Positions 10,513-19,077 are shown, counted from the stretch's first letter. The stretch: 64,000 nt of DNA from Deltaproteobacteria bacterium (GCA_029262455.1 JAJCZJ010000088.1:396273-460272); one strand, 5' to 3'. Numbers and translations are program-made. The notes: a model not told the origin generated them from the sequence alone.

Positions 10513-11379
10513 ATGGTAATGGCGGCGGAAGCAGCAGTACGGACGTTGGCAGCCGGAAGTTTGCGAGGTGGCCGTCGTACAATGGTGAGCGCGATCCCGA
10601 TTGATCGGATTGCACCCAATCCCGCGCAGCCGCGTCGGCACTTCAACCCCGACGCGCTCAACGAGCTGGCTGCATCGATTCGCAAACACGGTGTGCTGCA
10701 ACCCATCATCGTTTGCCGCGCCGCCACCGATGTCGTTGGCGAAGGCTACTTGATCATGGCTGGTGAACGCCGTTTTCGTGCCAGCAAGCTTGCAGGCCTC
10801 GATGTCCTGCCTGCGTTGGTCCGGGATGATGACCCGATCGAAGTTGCGATGATTGAGAATCTCCAGCGCGAAGACCTGTCGCCGCTCGAAGAGGCCGAAG
10901 GACTTGGATCTCTCATCGATCAATACAGCTACACGCACGAAACGCTTGCTGAGCTGATTGGCAAGAGCCGACCTTACGTGAGCAACACGCTGGCACTGTG
11001 TCGGCTACCCCAACACATCAAGGACGACTACTACGCGGAGCCGGTTGTCTCGCGTGAGATCCTCATCTCGGTGTCGCGAGCCGAGAACGAGGAGCGCCAG
11101 GAGATGCTCTGGAAGTTGGCGAAAATGCGTCGGCTGTCGGTTCAGAAGTTCCGATCGGCGCAAGCCGGGGAAGTGGGGTCGCGTAGCGATGTCGTCGAGC
11201 TCGGCAAGCTCCTGCGCCGCTTTGGTCGGCGCCTGAAGGTTGCGGTTGGCTCCGAGTTGACCGGCGACCAGCGAGCGGACGCGGTGCGCATGCTCGAGCG
11301 CGCCCGCGGCCAGATTGATCGAGCGCTTGGCCAGCTTGCGATTAGCGAAGAGTCGCGAGGGAGCGACGAACAGCGCTGA
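10513..11379 (+). CDS. parB: ParB/Spo0J-family CTP-dependent DNA clamp
   Basis: Chromosome-segregation protein family that binds parS and slides on DNA as a CTP-gated clamp. Key motifs are PNPAQPRRHF, the CTP-binding GERRFRA and ENLQREDLSPLEEAEGL, followed by a helix-turn-helix segment (TLAELIGKSRPYVSNTLAL). It is about 288 residues from ATG 10513, which has GGAG 7 nt upstream; ATG 10519 and 10582 are in-frame alternatives. No parA is adjacent, unlike the usual parAB pair, and I saw no parS-like palindrome. Its 3' end overlaps the convergent lipoprotein gene by 38 bp. Confidence 0.93.
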   Translation: MVMAAEAAVRTLAAGSLRGGRRTMVSAIPIDRIAPNPAQPRRHFNPDALNELAASIRKHGVLQPIIVCRAATDVVGEGYLIMAGERRFRASKLAGLDVLPALVRDDDPIEVAMIENLQREDLSPLEEAEGLGSLIDQYSYTHETLAELIGKSRPYVSNTLALCRLPQHIKDDYYAEPVVSREILISVSRAENEERQEMLWKLAKMRRLSVQKFRSAQAGEVGSRSDVVELGKLLRRFGRRLKVAVGSELTGDQRADAVRMLERARGQIDRALGQLAISEESRGSDEQR

Positions 11380-12301
11380 GTTGATCGGCTATTTCCGTCT
11401 GTCCGAGTGCCGCGGTTCGGATGTCTCCGATCGCGATCGAACTGGTTGCGGCTGATTGATCTTCGAACAGGGCGATGTGCGACGACATCATGGTCAGGCG
11501 CCGTCCGACGCTCGACGAAAGTAGATACTCGACGAGTTGGTGCGCTCTATCGGACTGCGCCGCGCGGCTGCTGATCGATAGCGTCGCGGCGCGCACCACC
11601 GCACCAAAACTGTCCTGATCTGGGATCAACACCCCGATTCGCCTGCCGATGGCGCGTCCCGTGAAGGCGATTTCCCCGTCTAGGACTCCAATGGGAGGGC
11701 CCTTGCCACCGACTGAGGCGAGGACCTCTCGATCGCTCGAGGCAATGACGGCACCGCCGCTGACTAGGTCGCGGAAGAATGCCGAAGCCGGTTCCGCTCC
11801 ACGTGAGGCGAACAAAGCTGCAGCGTGCCAAGCAGACCGGAAGTTTTCTGGGGAGGCAAAAGTAAGTTGTTTGGCCCAGGTCGGGTTTAGCAGCTCTTCA
11901 AAGCGCGTCGGTACGGCGGATTCATCGACTCGTTCTGGATCGTAGGCAATGACCCGAATATCGGCGGAGACCGCCACCCAGAAACCGTTTGGATCTCTCC
12001 ACTCGCCGGGGCGGGTCGCGAGTGCGGCATCTGACAAGCGACTCAATTTTGCGGCGCTTGCGAGGGCAAAGACGGGCGCGGGGTTGGAACTCCACAGTAC
12101 ATCGAAGTCATCCGGCAGGGGCGCGTCGGGCTCGACGTAGCTGACCTCGATATCGGCCCCGGTTTCGCGTGCGAAGCTACGTAGGACCGGGCTTGCCACG
12201 CTGCGTCGCATGGATACGACCACCGACAGTTTTGGCTCAGGCGTGCAGCCGAGAACCGCAACCACCAGAAATATCGATACAAGGAAAGACGAGAGCGGCA
12301 T
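11342..12301 (-). CDS. Extracellular solute-binding lipoprotein
   Basis: A 319-residue exported protein with signal peptide and lipobox AVLGC (Cys19). After a short linker the fold resembles the periplasmic binding proteins of iron/spermidine type: KLSVVVSMRRSVASPVLRSF early, DVLWSSNPAP near residue 70 and FWVAVSADIRVIAYDP near 105, with ELLNPTWAKQLTFASP in the hinge region. The ligand is unknown. No ABC permease or ATPase gene is adjacent, so it may serve a distant transporter or act as a sensor. It overlaps the end of parB tail to tail. Confidence 0.8.
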   Translation of the reverse strand: MPLSSFLVSIFLVVAVLGCTPEPKLSVVVSMRRSVASPVLRSFARETGADIEVSYVEPDAPLPDDFDVLWSSNPAPVFALASAAKLSRLSDAALATRPGEWRDPNGFWVAVSADIRVIAYDPERVDESAVPTRFEELLNPTWAKQLTFASPENFRSAWHAAALFASRGAEPASAFFRDLVSGGAVIASSDREVLASVGGKGPPIGVLDGEIAFTGRAIGRRIGVLIPDQDSFGAVVRAATLSISSRAAQSDRAHQLVEYLLSSSVGRRLTMMSSHIALFEDQSAATSSIAIGDIRTAALGQTEIADQLSAVRRSLATLR

Positions 12302-12411
12302 CGGGTGGAGAAAAGCAGCATCGGCACCCAGTCACAAGATGCACCGACGAAAGCGGGCGGTGCGTTGATTTCGGCCGCGGAGCGGTCGACACTCAGCTTT
12401 GGAGTGAGAAC

Positions 12412-12765
12412 ATGACAAGCAACGCAGAAGATCTCTACGACCAAGCAGTCGACCATGTCGCCGATGGCAACCTGGATGCGGCGATCGCCGCGTATCGTCA
12501 AGCGATTGATGCAGACGCAACCTTTGCTGATGCCTGGGAGGGATTGTCGATGGCCCTCGCTGACCAGGAAAAGTACGCTGATGCCCTCGAGGCCGCGCAC
12601 AAGGTCGTGGAGCTGACCCCGGACGAGCAACTGGCGTTCACAAATCTGTCGCGCATCTATCAACGCGCCGACGAAATCGAAAAGGCAGAAGAATGGGCGG
12701 CCAAGGGCCGCATTCTGGAGTGGAAGCGGCAGCTCAAGGAATCGGACGAAGGCCAAGAAGGATGA
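12412..12765 (+). CDS. Small TPR protein
   Basis: A 117-residue protein made of about three tetratricopeptide repeats (AIAAYRQAIDADATFADAWE, then two more), an all-helical protein-binding scaffold. There is no signal peptide, so it is probably cytoplasmic. ATG 12412 has GGAG 7 nt upstream. Its stop overlaps the start of the DUF971 gene by 4 nt (ATGA), showing translational coupling. Partners are unknown. Confidence 0.85.
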   Translation: MTSNAEDLYDQAVDHVADGNLDAAIAAYRQAIDADATFADAWEGLSMALADQEKYADALEAAHKVVELTPDEQLAFTNLSRIYQRADEIEKAEEWAAKGRILEWKRQLKESDEGQEG

Positions 12766-13082
12766 CCGCGGCCGCGTATCCGACCGAGGTTCGCCGTCGC
12801 GCCGATGAACGTATCCTTGCGATTCTCTGGAATGACGGTCACCGGGGGGACTATCCATTTGCGTATCTGCGCGGCTGGTGTCCGTGCGCCGGTTGCCAAG
12901 GACACGGTGGCGATAAGCGCTACATTCACGCGGAGAATACGGATCTCATCAAGATCGACCTGGTGGGCAACTACGCCCTGCAGTTACATTGGGGCGACGG
13001 TCACGAAACCGGAATCTACACCTACCAGCACCTCCGCGAGTTGTGCCCGTGTCCGGAGTGCCCGCAGACATCGCCAGCTTGA
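12762..13082 (+). CDS. DUF971 zinc-site protein
   Basis: A 106-residue member of DUF971, related to the N-terminal domain of gamma-butyrobetaine hydroxylase and often found beside or fused to Mrp/ApbC Fe-S carriers. The metal ligands seen are WCPCAGC (three Cys) and the His of GDGHETGIY, as in the zinc site of the eukaryotic domain. A second CPCPEC cluster sits at the C-terminus and is not standard, so there may be two metal sites. It is translationally coupled to the TPR gene. No Mrp gene is in the window. Confidence 0.85.
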   Translation: MTAAAYPTEVRRRADERILAILWNDGHRGDYPFAYLRGWCPCAGCQGHGGDKRYIHAENTDLIKIDLVGNYALQLHWGDGHETGIYTYQHLRELCPCPECPQTSPA

Positions 13083-13286
13083 CGATCCCCAAGCCCGGGC
13101 TCAGCGAGTAACCTTTAAGACAAGGTGGTAGCCCAAGCTAGGCCCATGCGCCTTGCTTTGGCCGATGCCTTGAGTGGGGACTGAAAGTCGTACGTTTCGT
13201 GACGACATCGCCCAAAGTCATACTTTGGCTGGATCAGTCGATCTCCTGTCATCCTGCACAGTAGTTTCGTGCTGAAGGGGTATGAC
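13083..13286 (+). promoter_or_regulatory. Upstream region of the lnt-like unit
   Basis: About 200 bp without a gene. It holds the shared element at 13187-13223 and a perfect inverted repeat CCAAAGT-CAT-ACTTTGG (13212-13228) around its TCATAC box, then AAGGGG (13275-13280) as the ribosome site for the ATG at 13287. Confidence 0.55.
13187..13223 (+). promoter_or_regulatory. Shared element, copy A (before the Lnt-like gene)
   Basis: GTCGTACG (13187-13194), 23 bp, then TCATAC (13218-13223), 63 nt before the ATG at 13287. The same two blocks with the same spacing occur before two other units in this locus. If TCATAC is a -10-like box, GTCGTACG would be centred near -40, a typical activator position. 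Confidence 0.55.
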
Positions 13287-14516
13287 ATGAACAGATCGAC
13301 GGCGAGAAGCTATTCAACTGCAATACTCGGAGGGCTGGCAGCTGCGATTCTGTTTGTCCTTTCGGCCCCACCGTACGGGTACTCGTACGCAGCTTGGGCT
13401 GTGCCGGGAGCGCTGCTCCTAGCTGCGTTGGCTACCCCGGTTCGTGCCGCGTTTTGCGCGGGTCTGACCTACGGAGCTGTGTCGGCCGCCCTCATTGGCG
13501 TCTGGCTACCGGAGGCCCTCGTTGCGCAGTATTCATTGCCGACGGTTGCGGGGATGGTTGTCTACACCCTCGTCGTGATTGCGTCGGGCACGCTCTTCGG
13601 GTTTGCCACAGCCGGTTGTGCGCTTGCCGCGCCGCGCCTTTCTCGCACGGACCTGGCGATCGTCGCGACTTTCTTTTGGCTGGCTTGCGAGTGGGTCAGC
13701 GCTCAATCGCTTGGCTGGCTCGTCCTTGGCCACTCCCAGTTTAACGAACTTTGGCTGATTCAAGTTGCAGACCTGGGTGGCGTGCACGCGGTTTCCTTTG
13801 TGCTCGCGTTCACTAGCGTCACTTTGGCGATCCAGCTCACGGCGCTGCTCGCACGTCAAACGACGACCGTGCGTGCAATGCGAAGTCTGGCTCTACCGAT
13901 GGCCACTCTCATGATTGCCGTCAGCTATGGAGTCATCGAGAGGGACGGATACCGGATCGATCCGGTGGAGCACATCGATCCGGTGGCGCAGGAGCCGGAA
14001 ACCTCACCGTTCTCGCTCGCTTTTGATCGAGGATCGATCCGCGCCGCGTCTCTCAACGATCGCGAGACGCTACCGGCGGCGAAACCGCAACTACGTGTGC
14101 GTCGGGTCGCGACCGTACAGGGCAGCGGCCTGCGAGTCGGGCCACTTTCTTGTCGGGACGTGCTCGATAGCGCTGTGGTCGAGGATGTCGTCCGCGATGG
14201 AGCAGACGTCTTGATCAGCAACTGCCGCGAGCCTTGGATTGGCTCCGCGTCGTCGAGTCAAGCCGAGCAGCACTTGGCGGTCGCTGTCTTTCGCTCTGTC
14301 GAAACCCGTCGCTTCTTGCTCCGATCGACGAACGATGGAGATGGGGAGCTCGTTTCGGCCATTGGCGAAACCTTCGCCGAGCGCCCAAACGGTCTGTCGA
14401 TGTCACTGTCGAGTGAAGCGACCACCTACATGACGTACGGGGACCGATGGATCTGTTTCGGTTTCGGTCTGTCGCTGGTTGTCATTGGTCGCGGTCGCCG
14501 CGACAGCGACGACTGA
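13287..14516 (+). CDS. Lnt-like protein with a degenerate nitrilase domain
   Basis: Homologue of apolipoprotein N-acyltransferase, 409 residues. The N-terminal membrane half (about seven helices) is well kept, with the family motif LVLGHSQFNELWLIQVADLG. The periplasmic nitrilase half lacks about 130 residues between VATVQG and LRVGPLSC, removing the Glu and Lys of the Glu-Lys-Cys triad. The Cys segment survives: SCRDVLDSAVVEDVV (Cys289) aligns with ICFEVLYPDLARDLV of the next gene, and AVFRSVETRRFLLR aligns downstream. The frame is intact, so this looks like a maintained non-catalytic paralogue rather than a fresh pseudogene. ATG 13287 has AAGGGG 6 nt upstream; GTG 13269 is an alternative. 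Confidence 0.85.
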   Translation: MNRSTARSYSTAILGGLAAAILFVLSAPPYGYSYAAWAVPGALLLAALATPVRAAFCAGLTYGAVSAALIGVWLPEALVAQYSLPTVAGMVVYTLVVIASGTLFGFATAGCALAAPRLSRTDLAIVATFFWLACEWVSAQSLGWLVLGHSQFNELWLIQVADLGGVHAVSFVLAFTSVTLAIQLTALLARQTTTVRAMRSLALPMATLMIAVSYGVIERDGYRIDPVEHIDPVAQEPETSPFSLAFDRGSIRAASLNDRETLPAAKPQLRVRRVATVQGSGLRVGPLSCRDVLDSAVVEDVVRDGADVLISNCREPWIGSASSSQAEQHLAVAVFRSVETRRFLLRSTNDGDGELVSAIGETFAERPNGLSMSLSSEATTYMTYGDRWICFGFGLSLVVIGRGRRDSDD

Positions 14517-14530
14517 TACCCCGGGGACGG

Positions 14531-14611
14531 CCAATGGCGTTTCGAAGGGACGCGTCGCCAAAGGCGTTTCGAAGTAACATGCCGCCAAAGGCGTTTCGAA
14601 CTAACACGCCT
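14531..14611 (+). repeat. Three tandem 27-bp units at the lnt start
   Basis: Units at 14531-14557, 14558-14584 and 14585-14611 share the core GGCGTTTCGAA. They encode nine-residue repeats of pattern AFR-x4-P-x, and the first unit contains the ATG at 14534. Copy-number change would lengthen the N-terminus without breaking the frame. Confidence 0.85.
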
Positions 14612-16138
14612 CGGTTGATCGGCCCGCTGCTAGCAGGCCTCTCGTTCAGCGCCGCTTGTCCGCCTTACGATCTTTGGCCATTGGCGTGGCTGGTGCCAGC
14701 TCTGGTGCTGCTTCCCTTGCGAAATGCTTCGAAGGGTGTTGCCTACATCGGCGGTACCCTTTACGCGGTCGTGATAGGTACGCTCATCACGAGCTGGGCG
14801 CCTCACGCAGCCAGCGCTTATTTTGAACACGACCCGTGGACCAGCCGTTTCTTCATTTTGGCGGTCCACGTTACCAACCCTGGTATACCGTGTGGGCTCA
14901 TGGCCCTGGCCTATGCGAGCTTCGCTGGCAGGGCCGACCGACTGCGACGTCCTCTCCTCGGGGCGTTCCTTTGGGTCGCCTGCGAGTGGGTGCGTACATG
15001 GTCACTTGGCTGGGAGCTGCTGGCGCACTCGCAGCACGAGAACCTGGCACTGATCCAAATTTCCGATGTGCTGGGCGCGTATGGCGTTTCGTTTGTCATG
15101 GTGGCCGTCAGCTTGGCGGTTGGTGAGTGGCTGATTGAGTTCGCCCGGCGGCGATCGGTGCAGACTGATTGGCGCCCGATAGCCGTGCCGGCGTTTCTGC
15201 TGGTCGGCGTTCTTGCGTACGGTTTTGTGCGCCTGGCTGCGCCCGTATCGGATGAGAGCGACCTCGTTTCCGTAGCTGTTGTGCAAGGTGATGTTCCCAA
15301 CCAATTTCGCTGGCAGCGGCAACACTTCGGACGTGCGGTCGCGACTTATGCTCGATTGACCGACGAGCTGATTGGCGATTCGACGCCAGATCTCATCATT
15401 TGGCCAGAGAACGCAGTGAGCTTCTATCTCAACCGTGAGGGGATGATGCGCTCGCAGATCGGGCGCCTGGCGAGCCGGGCGAAGCATGGCATCGTCTTGG
15501 GTGCGCCGCGCCGTGGTGCCGGAACCGATGCTTTCAACTCGGCCTACCATTTGGAACCAAATGGTTCCGTAGGCGGCGTGTACGACAAGCGCTACCTGCT
15601 GCCGTTTGGCGAGTTCGACCCGTTTCTGGCGTTGCGAGGCGAGGCACCGGAAGGTCCGACGTATGTCGGTGGCGATCGCCCAACAATTCTCCAAGCTGGG
15701 CCATATGCGCTCGGACCAATGATCTGTTTTGAAGTGCTCTACCCGGACCTGGCCCGCGATCTCGTCCGACAAGGTGCCGAGATTCTGGTCAACCTCTCGA
15801 ATGACTCGTGGATGGATCCGGGTGACGGGAATGCTCCGCGCCAGCACTTTTCGATGGCGGTATTTCGAGCCATCGAGGCGAGGCGCTATCTCGTGCGAGC
15901 CTCGGCCAGTGGTGTGTCCGGCATTGTCGACCCTACTGGCAGGGTCATCGACCGGGTCACGTCGGGAAAATCCGGCGGAGTGGTCGCCGGCGTAAGGCCT
16001 CAAAGTGAGATTACACCGTATGTAGCCCTCGGGGACATGTGGATAGCGGCCGGGATCCTGTGGACCCTGAGCTTGGTCGTCGTATGGCGGCCGAGTCCGC
16101 GGGTCGCTCCGTTTGAAGTCGTCGCGACCGACGGTTGA
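14534..16138 (+). CDS. lnt: Apolipoprotein N-acyltransferase (complete triad)
   Basis: Inner-membrane enzyme that N-acylates the lipid-modified cysteine of lipoproteins, the last step of lipoprotein maturation. It has 534 residues: a basic repeat leader, about seven membrane helices, then a complete nitrilase domain with Glu292 (WPENAVSFY), Lys352 (YDKRYLLPFGE) and Cys398 (MICFEVLYPDL). NLSNDSWM and a C-terminal helix follow. ATG 14534 lies within the 27-bp repeats; ATG 14579 is an alternative that skips two units. It follows the degenerate paralogue by 17 nt and is probably in the same transcript. Which of the two complete Lnt homologues in this window is the housekeeping enzyme cannot be told from sequence. 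Confidence 0.92.
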   Translation: MAFRRDASPKAFRSNMPPKAFRTNTPRLIGPLLAGLSFSAACPPYDLWPLAWLVPALVLLPLRNASKGVAYIGGTLYAVVIGTLITSWAPHAASAYFEHDPWTSRFFILAVHVTNPGIPCGLMALAYASFAGRADRLRRPLLGAFLWVACEWVRTWSLGWELLAHSQHENLALIQISDVLGAYGVSFVMVAVSLAVGEWLIEFARRRSVQTDWRPIAVPAFLLVGVLAYGFVRLAAPVSDESDLVSVAVVQGDVPNQFRWQRQHFGRAVATYARLTDELIGDSTPDLIIWPENAVSFYLNREGMMRSQIGRLASRAKHGIVLGAPRRGAGTDAFNSAYHLEPNGSVGGVYDKRYLLPFGEFDPFLALRGEAPEGPTYVGGDRPTILQAGPYALGPMICFEVLYPDLARDLVRQGAEILVNLSNDSWMDPGDGNAPRQHFSMAVFRAIEARRYLVRASASGVSGIVDPTGRVIDRVTSGKSGGVVAGVRPQSEITPYVALGDMWIAAGILWTLSLVVVWRPSPRVAPFEVVATDG

Positions 16139-16211
16139 TCGTCTGCGAACGACTCGGGCGGGAACAATCCTCCATTGTGTGGAAGACGTCGCTTGTTAGA
16201 GTGCCTACGTC

Positions 16212-17759
16212 GTGAAGATTTATCTGATCACTCCGCGCAATCCGGAATCGTTTTGGACGTTCGATCGCATTCTTCCGACGCTCGGCAAGAAGTGCGTCTA
16301 TCCGAACTTATCCATGCCAACGGTGGCCGGTTTGGCTGGGTCGGAACACGAGATCGTCCTCTGCGACGAAAACGTTGGTGAGATCGACTTTGATACGGAT
16401 GCGGACATCGTTGGAATCACCGGGTACGTGATTCACAAGGCTCGGATTCTTCGGATTGTGGAAGAGTTTAAGCGCCGCGACAAGTTCGTAGTTGCCGGAG
16501 GCCCTTTTGCCACGCTTTGCCCGGAAGAACTGAGCCCGTTGGTCGATGTTGTGTTTGAGGGCGAAGCCGAGGACACCTGGCCGCAGTTTCTCGAGGATTT
16601 TGCCGCCGGATGCTGGCGTAGCGAGTATCGTACCGATGGATTTCCGTCACTTGAAGGCCGGCCGCCGCCGCGCTTTGATCTCCTGGACGTCGATGCGTAC
16701 AGGACCATGACGTTGCAGTTCGGCCGTGGCTGTCCGTACTCGTGCGAGTTCTGCGACATCATCGTGATGTACGGTCGTCGGCCTCGGACCAAGACCGTGG
16801 ATCAGATGCTCGCTGAAATCGAAGCGGTGCATCGGTTGGGGGCGGAAACGGTATTTATCGTCGACGACAATTTCATCGGGAATCGTCAATTGGCTAAGCA
16901 ACTGCTGCGAGCTATCGCGGCTTGGCAGGATGATCGCCAGCACCCGATCGCTCTAATGACGGAGCTCACACTGAACGTCGCCGAGGATCAGGAGCTGCTG
17001 GATCTGTTGCGTGAGGCGAACTTCACGACGGTGTTTATCGGCATCGAATCGCCCCGGGCCGAAAGTCTGCGCGAGACGAAAAAGACCCAGAACCTGCGTT
17101 CAGACATGCTCGAGTCGGTGAAAACGATCCAACGATCCGGGATCGAGGTCATGGCAGGGATGATCGTCGGGTTCGATCACGACGACGTAGCCATTTTCGA
17201 AGAGCAATTTCGTTTCATTCAGGACAGCGGCATTGCGATTTCGATGACCGGCATGCTCAACGCGTTGCCCCGGACACCGTTGTATTTGCGACTGCGAAAA
17301 GAAGGGCGTGTCTTGGCCGACTCGGGCGGTGACCAGTTCGTCGTGACGAACGTGATCCCCAAACTGATGTCGGTGCGGGAGCTTTACGGCGGCTATATTG
17401 ATCTCTTGCAGCGTCTGTATGACTTCGACAACTACCGTAGCCGGGCGATGTCGTTGGTGCGACGCCTCGGGCGTCGTAAGGTGTCGCGACACCCTACGCG
17501 CGCACAAGTTGCGACGACGTTGCGGTTCTTTTGGGACTGTGTGCTCGTCGCGGAACCGCGCCGAGCTTGGATGACACTTCGAATGATCGTAGCAACCATG
17601 TTCATACGACCTTCGGCGCTAGGTGATGCGGTGGGACTAGCCTTGATGCACAAGCATCTGTTCGAGTACGTCGAGGCCGTTGCGGACCAACTCGAGCACA
17701 TCGACCATGTTGACCGCTCGGTTGGAGTTACAAAACCCCTGCTTAGCGCGCAGCACTGA
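16212..17759 (+). CDS. B12-binding radical SAM protein, HpnP-like
   Basis: A 515-residue protein with an N-terminal cobalamin-binding-like domain (from MKIYLITPRNPESFWTFD), a radical SAM core with the cluster motif CPYSCEFCDI, and a C-terminal DUF4070-type region. Length, N-terminus, VVAGGPFATLCPEEL and the VFFIGIE/VGFDHDD segments resemble the family of HpnP, the hopanoid C-2 methylase, and related B12-dependent methylases. The substrate is unknown; no hopanoid gene is in the window. The start is GTG. It lies 73 bp after lnt on the same strand, suggesting an envelope or lipid-related role, which is inference. Confidence 0.85.
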   Translation: MKIYLITPRNPESFWTFDRILPTLGKKCVYPNLSMPTVAGLAGSEHEIVLCDENVGEIDFDTDADIVGITGYVIHKARILRIVEEFKRRDKFVVAGGPFATLCPEELSPLVDVVFEGEAEDTWPQFLEDFAAGCWRSEYRTDGFPSLEGRPPPRFDLLDVDAYRTMTLQFGRGCPYSCEFCDIIVMYGRRPRTKTVDQMLAEIEAVHRLGAETVFIVDDNFIGNRQLAKQLLRAIAAWQDDRQHPIALMTELTLNVAEDQELLDLLREANFTTVFIGIESPRAESLRETKKTQNLRSDMLESVKTIQRSGIEVMAGMIVGFDHDDVAIFEEQFRFIQDSGIAISMTGMLNALPRTPLYLRLRKEGRVLADSGGDQFVVTNVIPKLMSVRELYGGYIDLLQRLYDFDNYRSRAMSLVRRLGRRKVSRHPTRAQVATTLRFFWDCVLVAEPRRAWMTLRMIVATMFIRPSALGDAVGLALMHKHLFEYVEAVADQLEHIDHVDRSVGVTKPLLSAQH

Positions 17760-17840
17760 GGGTGTTGCGAACTCGCATGGATACTCGCTCTGCAAACTAC
17801 AGACCGAGTGCCAATGCAGATTCCGTGTATTAGCGAGAAG

Positions 17841-17877
17841 GTCGTACGACTTCACCGAACAGGGTGAAATATCATAC
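17841..17877 (+). promoter_or_regulatory. Shared element, copy B (before the secreted pair)
   Basis: GTCGTACG (17841-17848), 23 bp, then TCATAC (17872-17877), 75 nt before the ATG at 17953. The left block is part of a perfect palindrome, GTCGTACGAC (17841-17850), as expected for a dimeric regulator site. The surrounding 17760-17952 holds no gene. Confidence 0.55.
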
Positions 17878-17952
17878 CCCGGGGCGATTCCGGCTCTCGA
17901 CGTCTGAAGGCAGATTAGTGCGACGAAGCACAGATCTGCAGAGGAGTACGAG

Positions 17953-19077
17953 ATGATCAGAATCGTTGTTGCACTGTTTGTCGTTACCGGAGGAATTTTC
18001 CTTATGCGCGTGCAGCCGGCCGAAGCCGGTTGTGGTTGCGATCACCCGCCTCCGGTGAAGGGATTGGTGTATCCGCGGTTTGCCTCCATTGGTTCGGAGG
18101 TGACGTTGACCAGCAAGAAGATCACCTCGGAAACAAAGGGCTGCGTCAACGCCGGGTTCTTTTCGTATCAGAGTGTCGAGGGGTCGAAGGAACGTTCGAT
18201 CGACTTCGAAATACCTTGGACCGCGGGGATCGGACCCCGGTCGATGAACCTTTGGGACAATGATTGCTGGTCGATCCGCTGGTGGGAAGAGAGCGACTAT
18301 GTTGTCGGTGGTAAACACCTGACCGTACTTTCGCACCAACTTCCGGTGATCGAGGCGACGGGTACCTTCTATTACAAGGACGTCGTCGTTGCCGTCGACT
18401 CGAAAGGCGCGATTCTGTTGCCGTTCGATCTCACGGACGTTCGCGCCCCGATGCAGTTCTTTGTGACACTGCACGACTTGCCACTTCGTTTCGATGTCGA
18501 AGGCATCAATTACTACAACAAAGACGAATTCGATCTGAAGCTCTTCGGCAGCCACGTGGAGAGCCCCGAGGACTACCAGTGGGGAGCGTTCTTTGGTGCC
18601 TCGGTCGAAGGATCGAATGATCCTGGCACTCACAGTGACATCGTCTCGTACTGGCGCCATGAGTTTGTCACCTACGCAGACGCTCACGAAGTTGGTGGCT
18701 CGCACGAGGTGGACGAAGATGAGCGGCATCCGGATGGGACGATTCATGTCGATCACTACAATCTGATTGCTGCCATGGTTCCGACCAACGGTGCGGAGTT
18801 GATCGAGCCGGGGCAGGTGAAGGTAACTGTCGAGGTCTACCAAGTGATCTCGGAGGAACCTCTAACGACAGCTGACCTGACGGCCGAAGATCGACAGGCG
18901 CTTGCCGAGAATGCCTTTTCGATCACTCTCGATCATTCGGGCGCGGCTACGATCACGCCGATCGACGAGCTGCTAGCCGAAGACGCACCTCCTGGAGGGG
19001 AAGGCCTTGACGCGGTGGTAGGCGCCGTGCCGGAGGCATCGATGATGGTCCTCCACGACAGCTTTTTCTCGTACTGA
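17953..19077 (+). CDS. Secreted GCGCD protein 1, His-rich motif
   Basis: A 374-residue exported protein of unknown function. A signal peptide ends QPAEA, leaving a mature start GCGCDHPPP. The C-terminal half has a block (about residues 228-275) with RHEF, TYADAH, GGSHEVDED, HPDGT and HVDH, rich in His and Asp, which resembles a metal-binding site. It shares both the N-terminus and this block with the next gene, so the two are paralogues. GAGGAG lies 6 nt before ATG 17953. A copy of the shared regulatory element is upstream. The final segment is hydrophobic but lacks basic residues after it. Confidence 0.75.
   Translation: MIRIVVALFVVTGGIFLMRVQPAEAGCGCDHPPPVKGLVYPRFASIGSEVTLTSKKITSETKGCVNAGFFSYQSVEGSKERSIDFEIPWTAGIGPRSMNLWDNDCWSIRWWEESDYVVGGKHLTVLSHQLPVIEATGTFYYKDVVVAVDSKGAILLPFDLTDVRAPMQFFVTLHDLPLRFDVEGINYYNKDEFDLKLFGSHVESPEDYQWGAFFGASVEGSNDPGTHSDIVSYWRHEFVTYADAHEVGGSHEVDEDERHPDGTIHVDHYNLIAAMVPTNGAELIEPGQVKVTVEVYQVISEEPLTTADLTAEDRQALAENAFSITLDHSGAATITPIDELLAEDAPPGGEGLDAVVGAVPEASMMVLHDSFFSY

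Noticed and set aside
10310..13286. parS sites near parB
   Set aside because: No TGTTTCACGTGAAACA-like palindrome was seen by eye here or elsewhere in the window.
13287..14516. Recent pseudogene or sequencing error explaining the shortened Lnt
   Set aside because: The frame is open to the end and the Cys and post-Cys motifs stay in register; an in-frame deletion with maintained frame fits better, though recent loss cannot be fully excluded.
15002..16003. Open frame of about 333 codons antisense to lnt
   Set aside because: Shadow of the lnt reading frame; no domain and no start signal.
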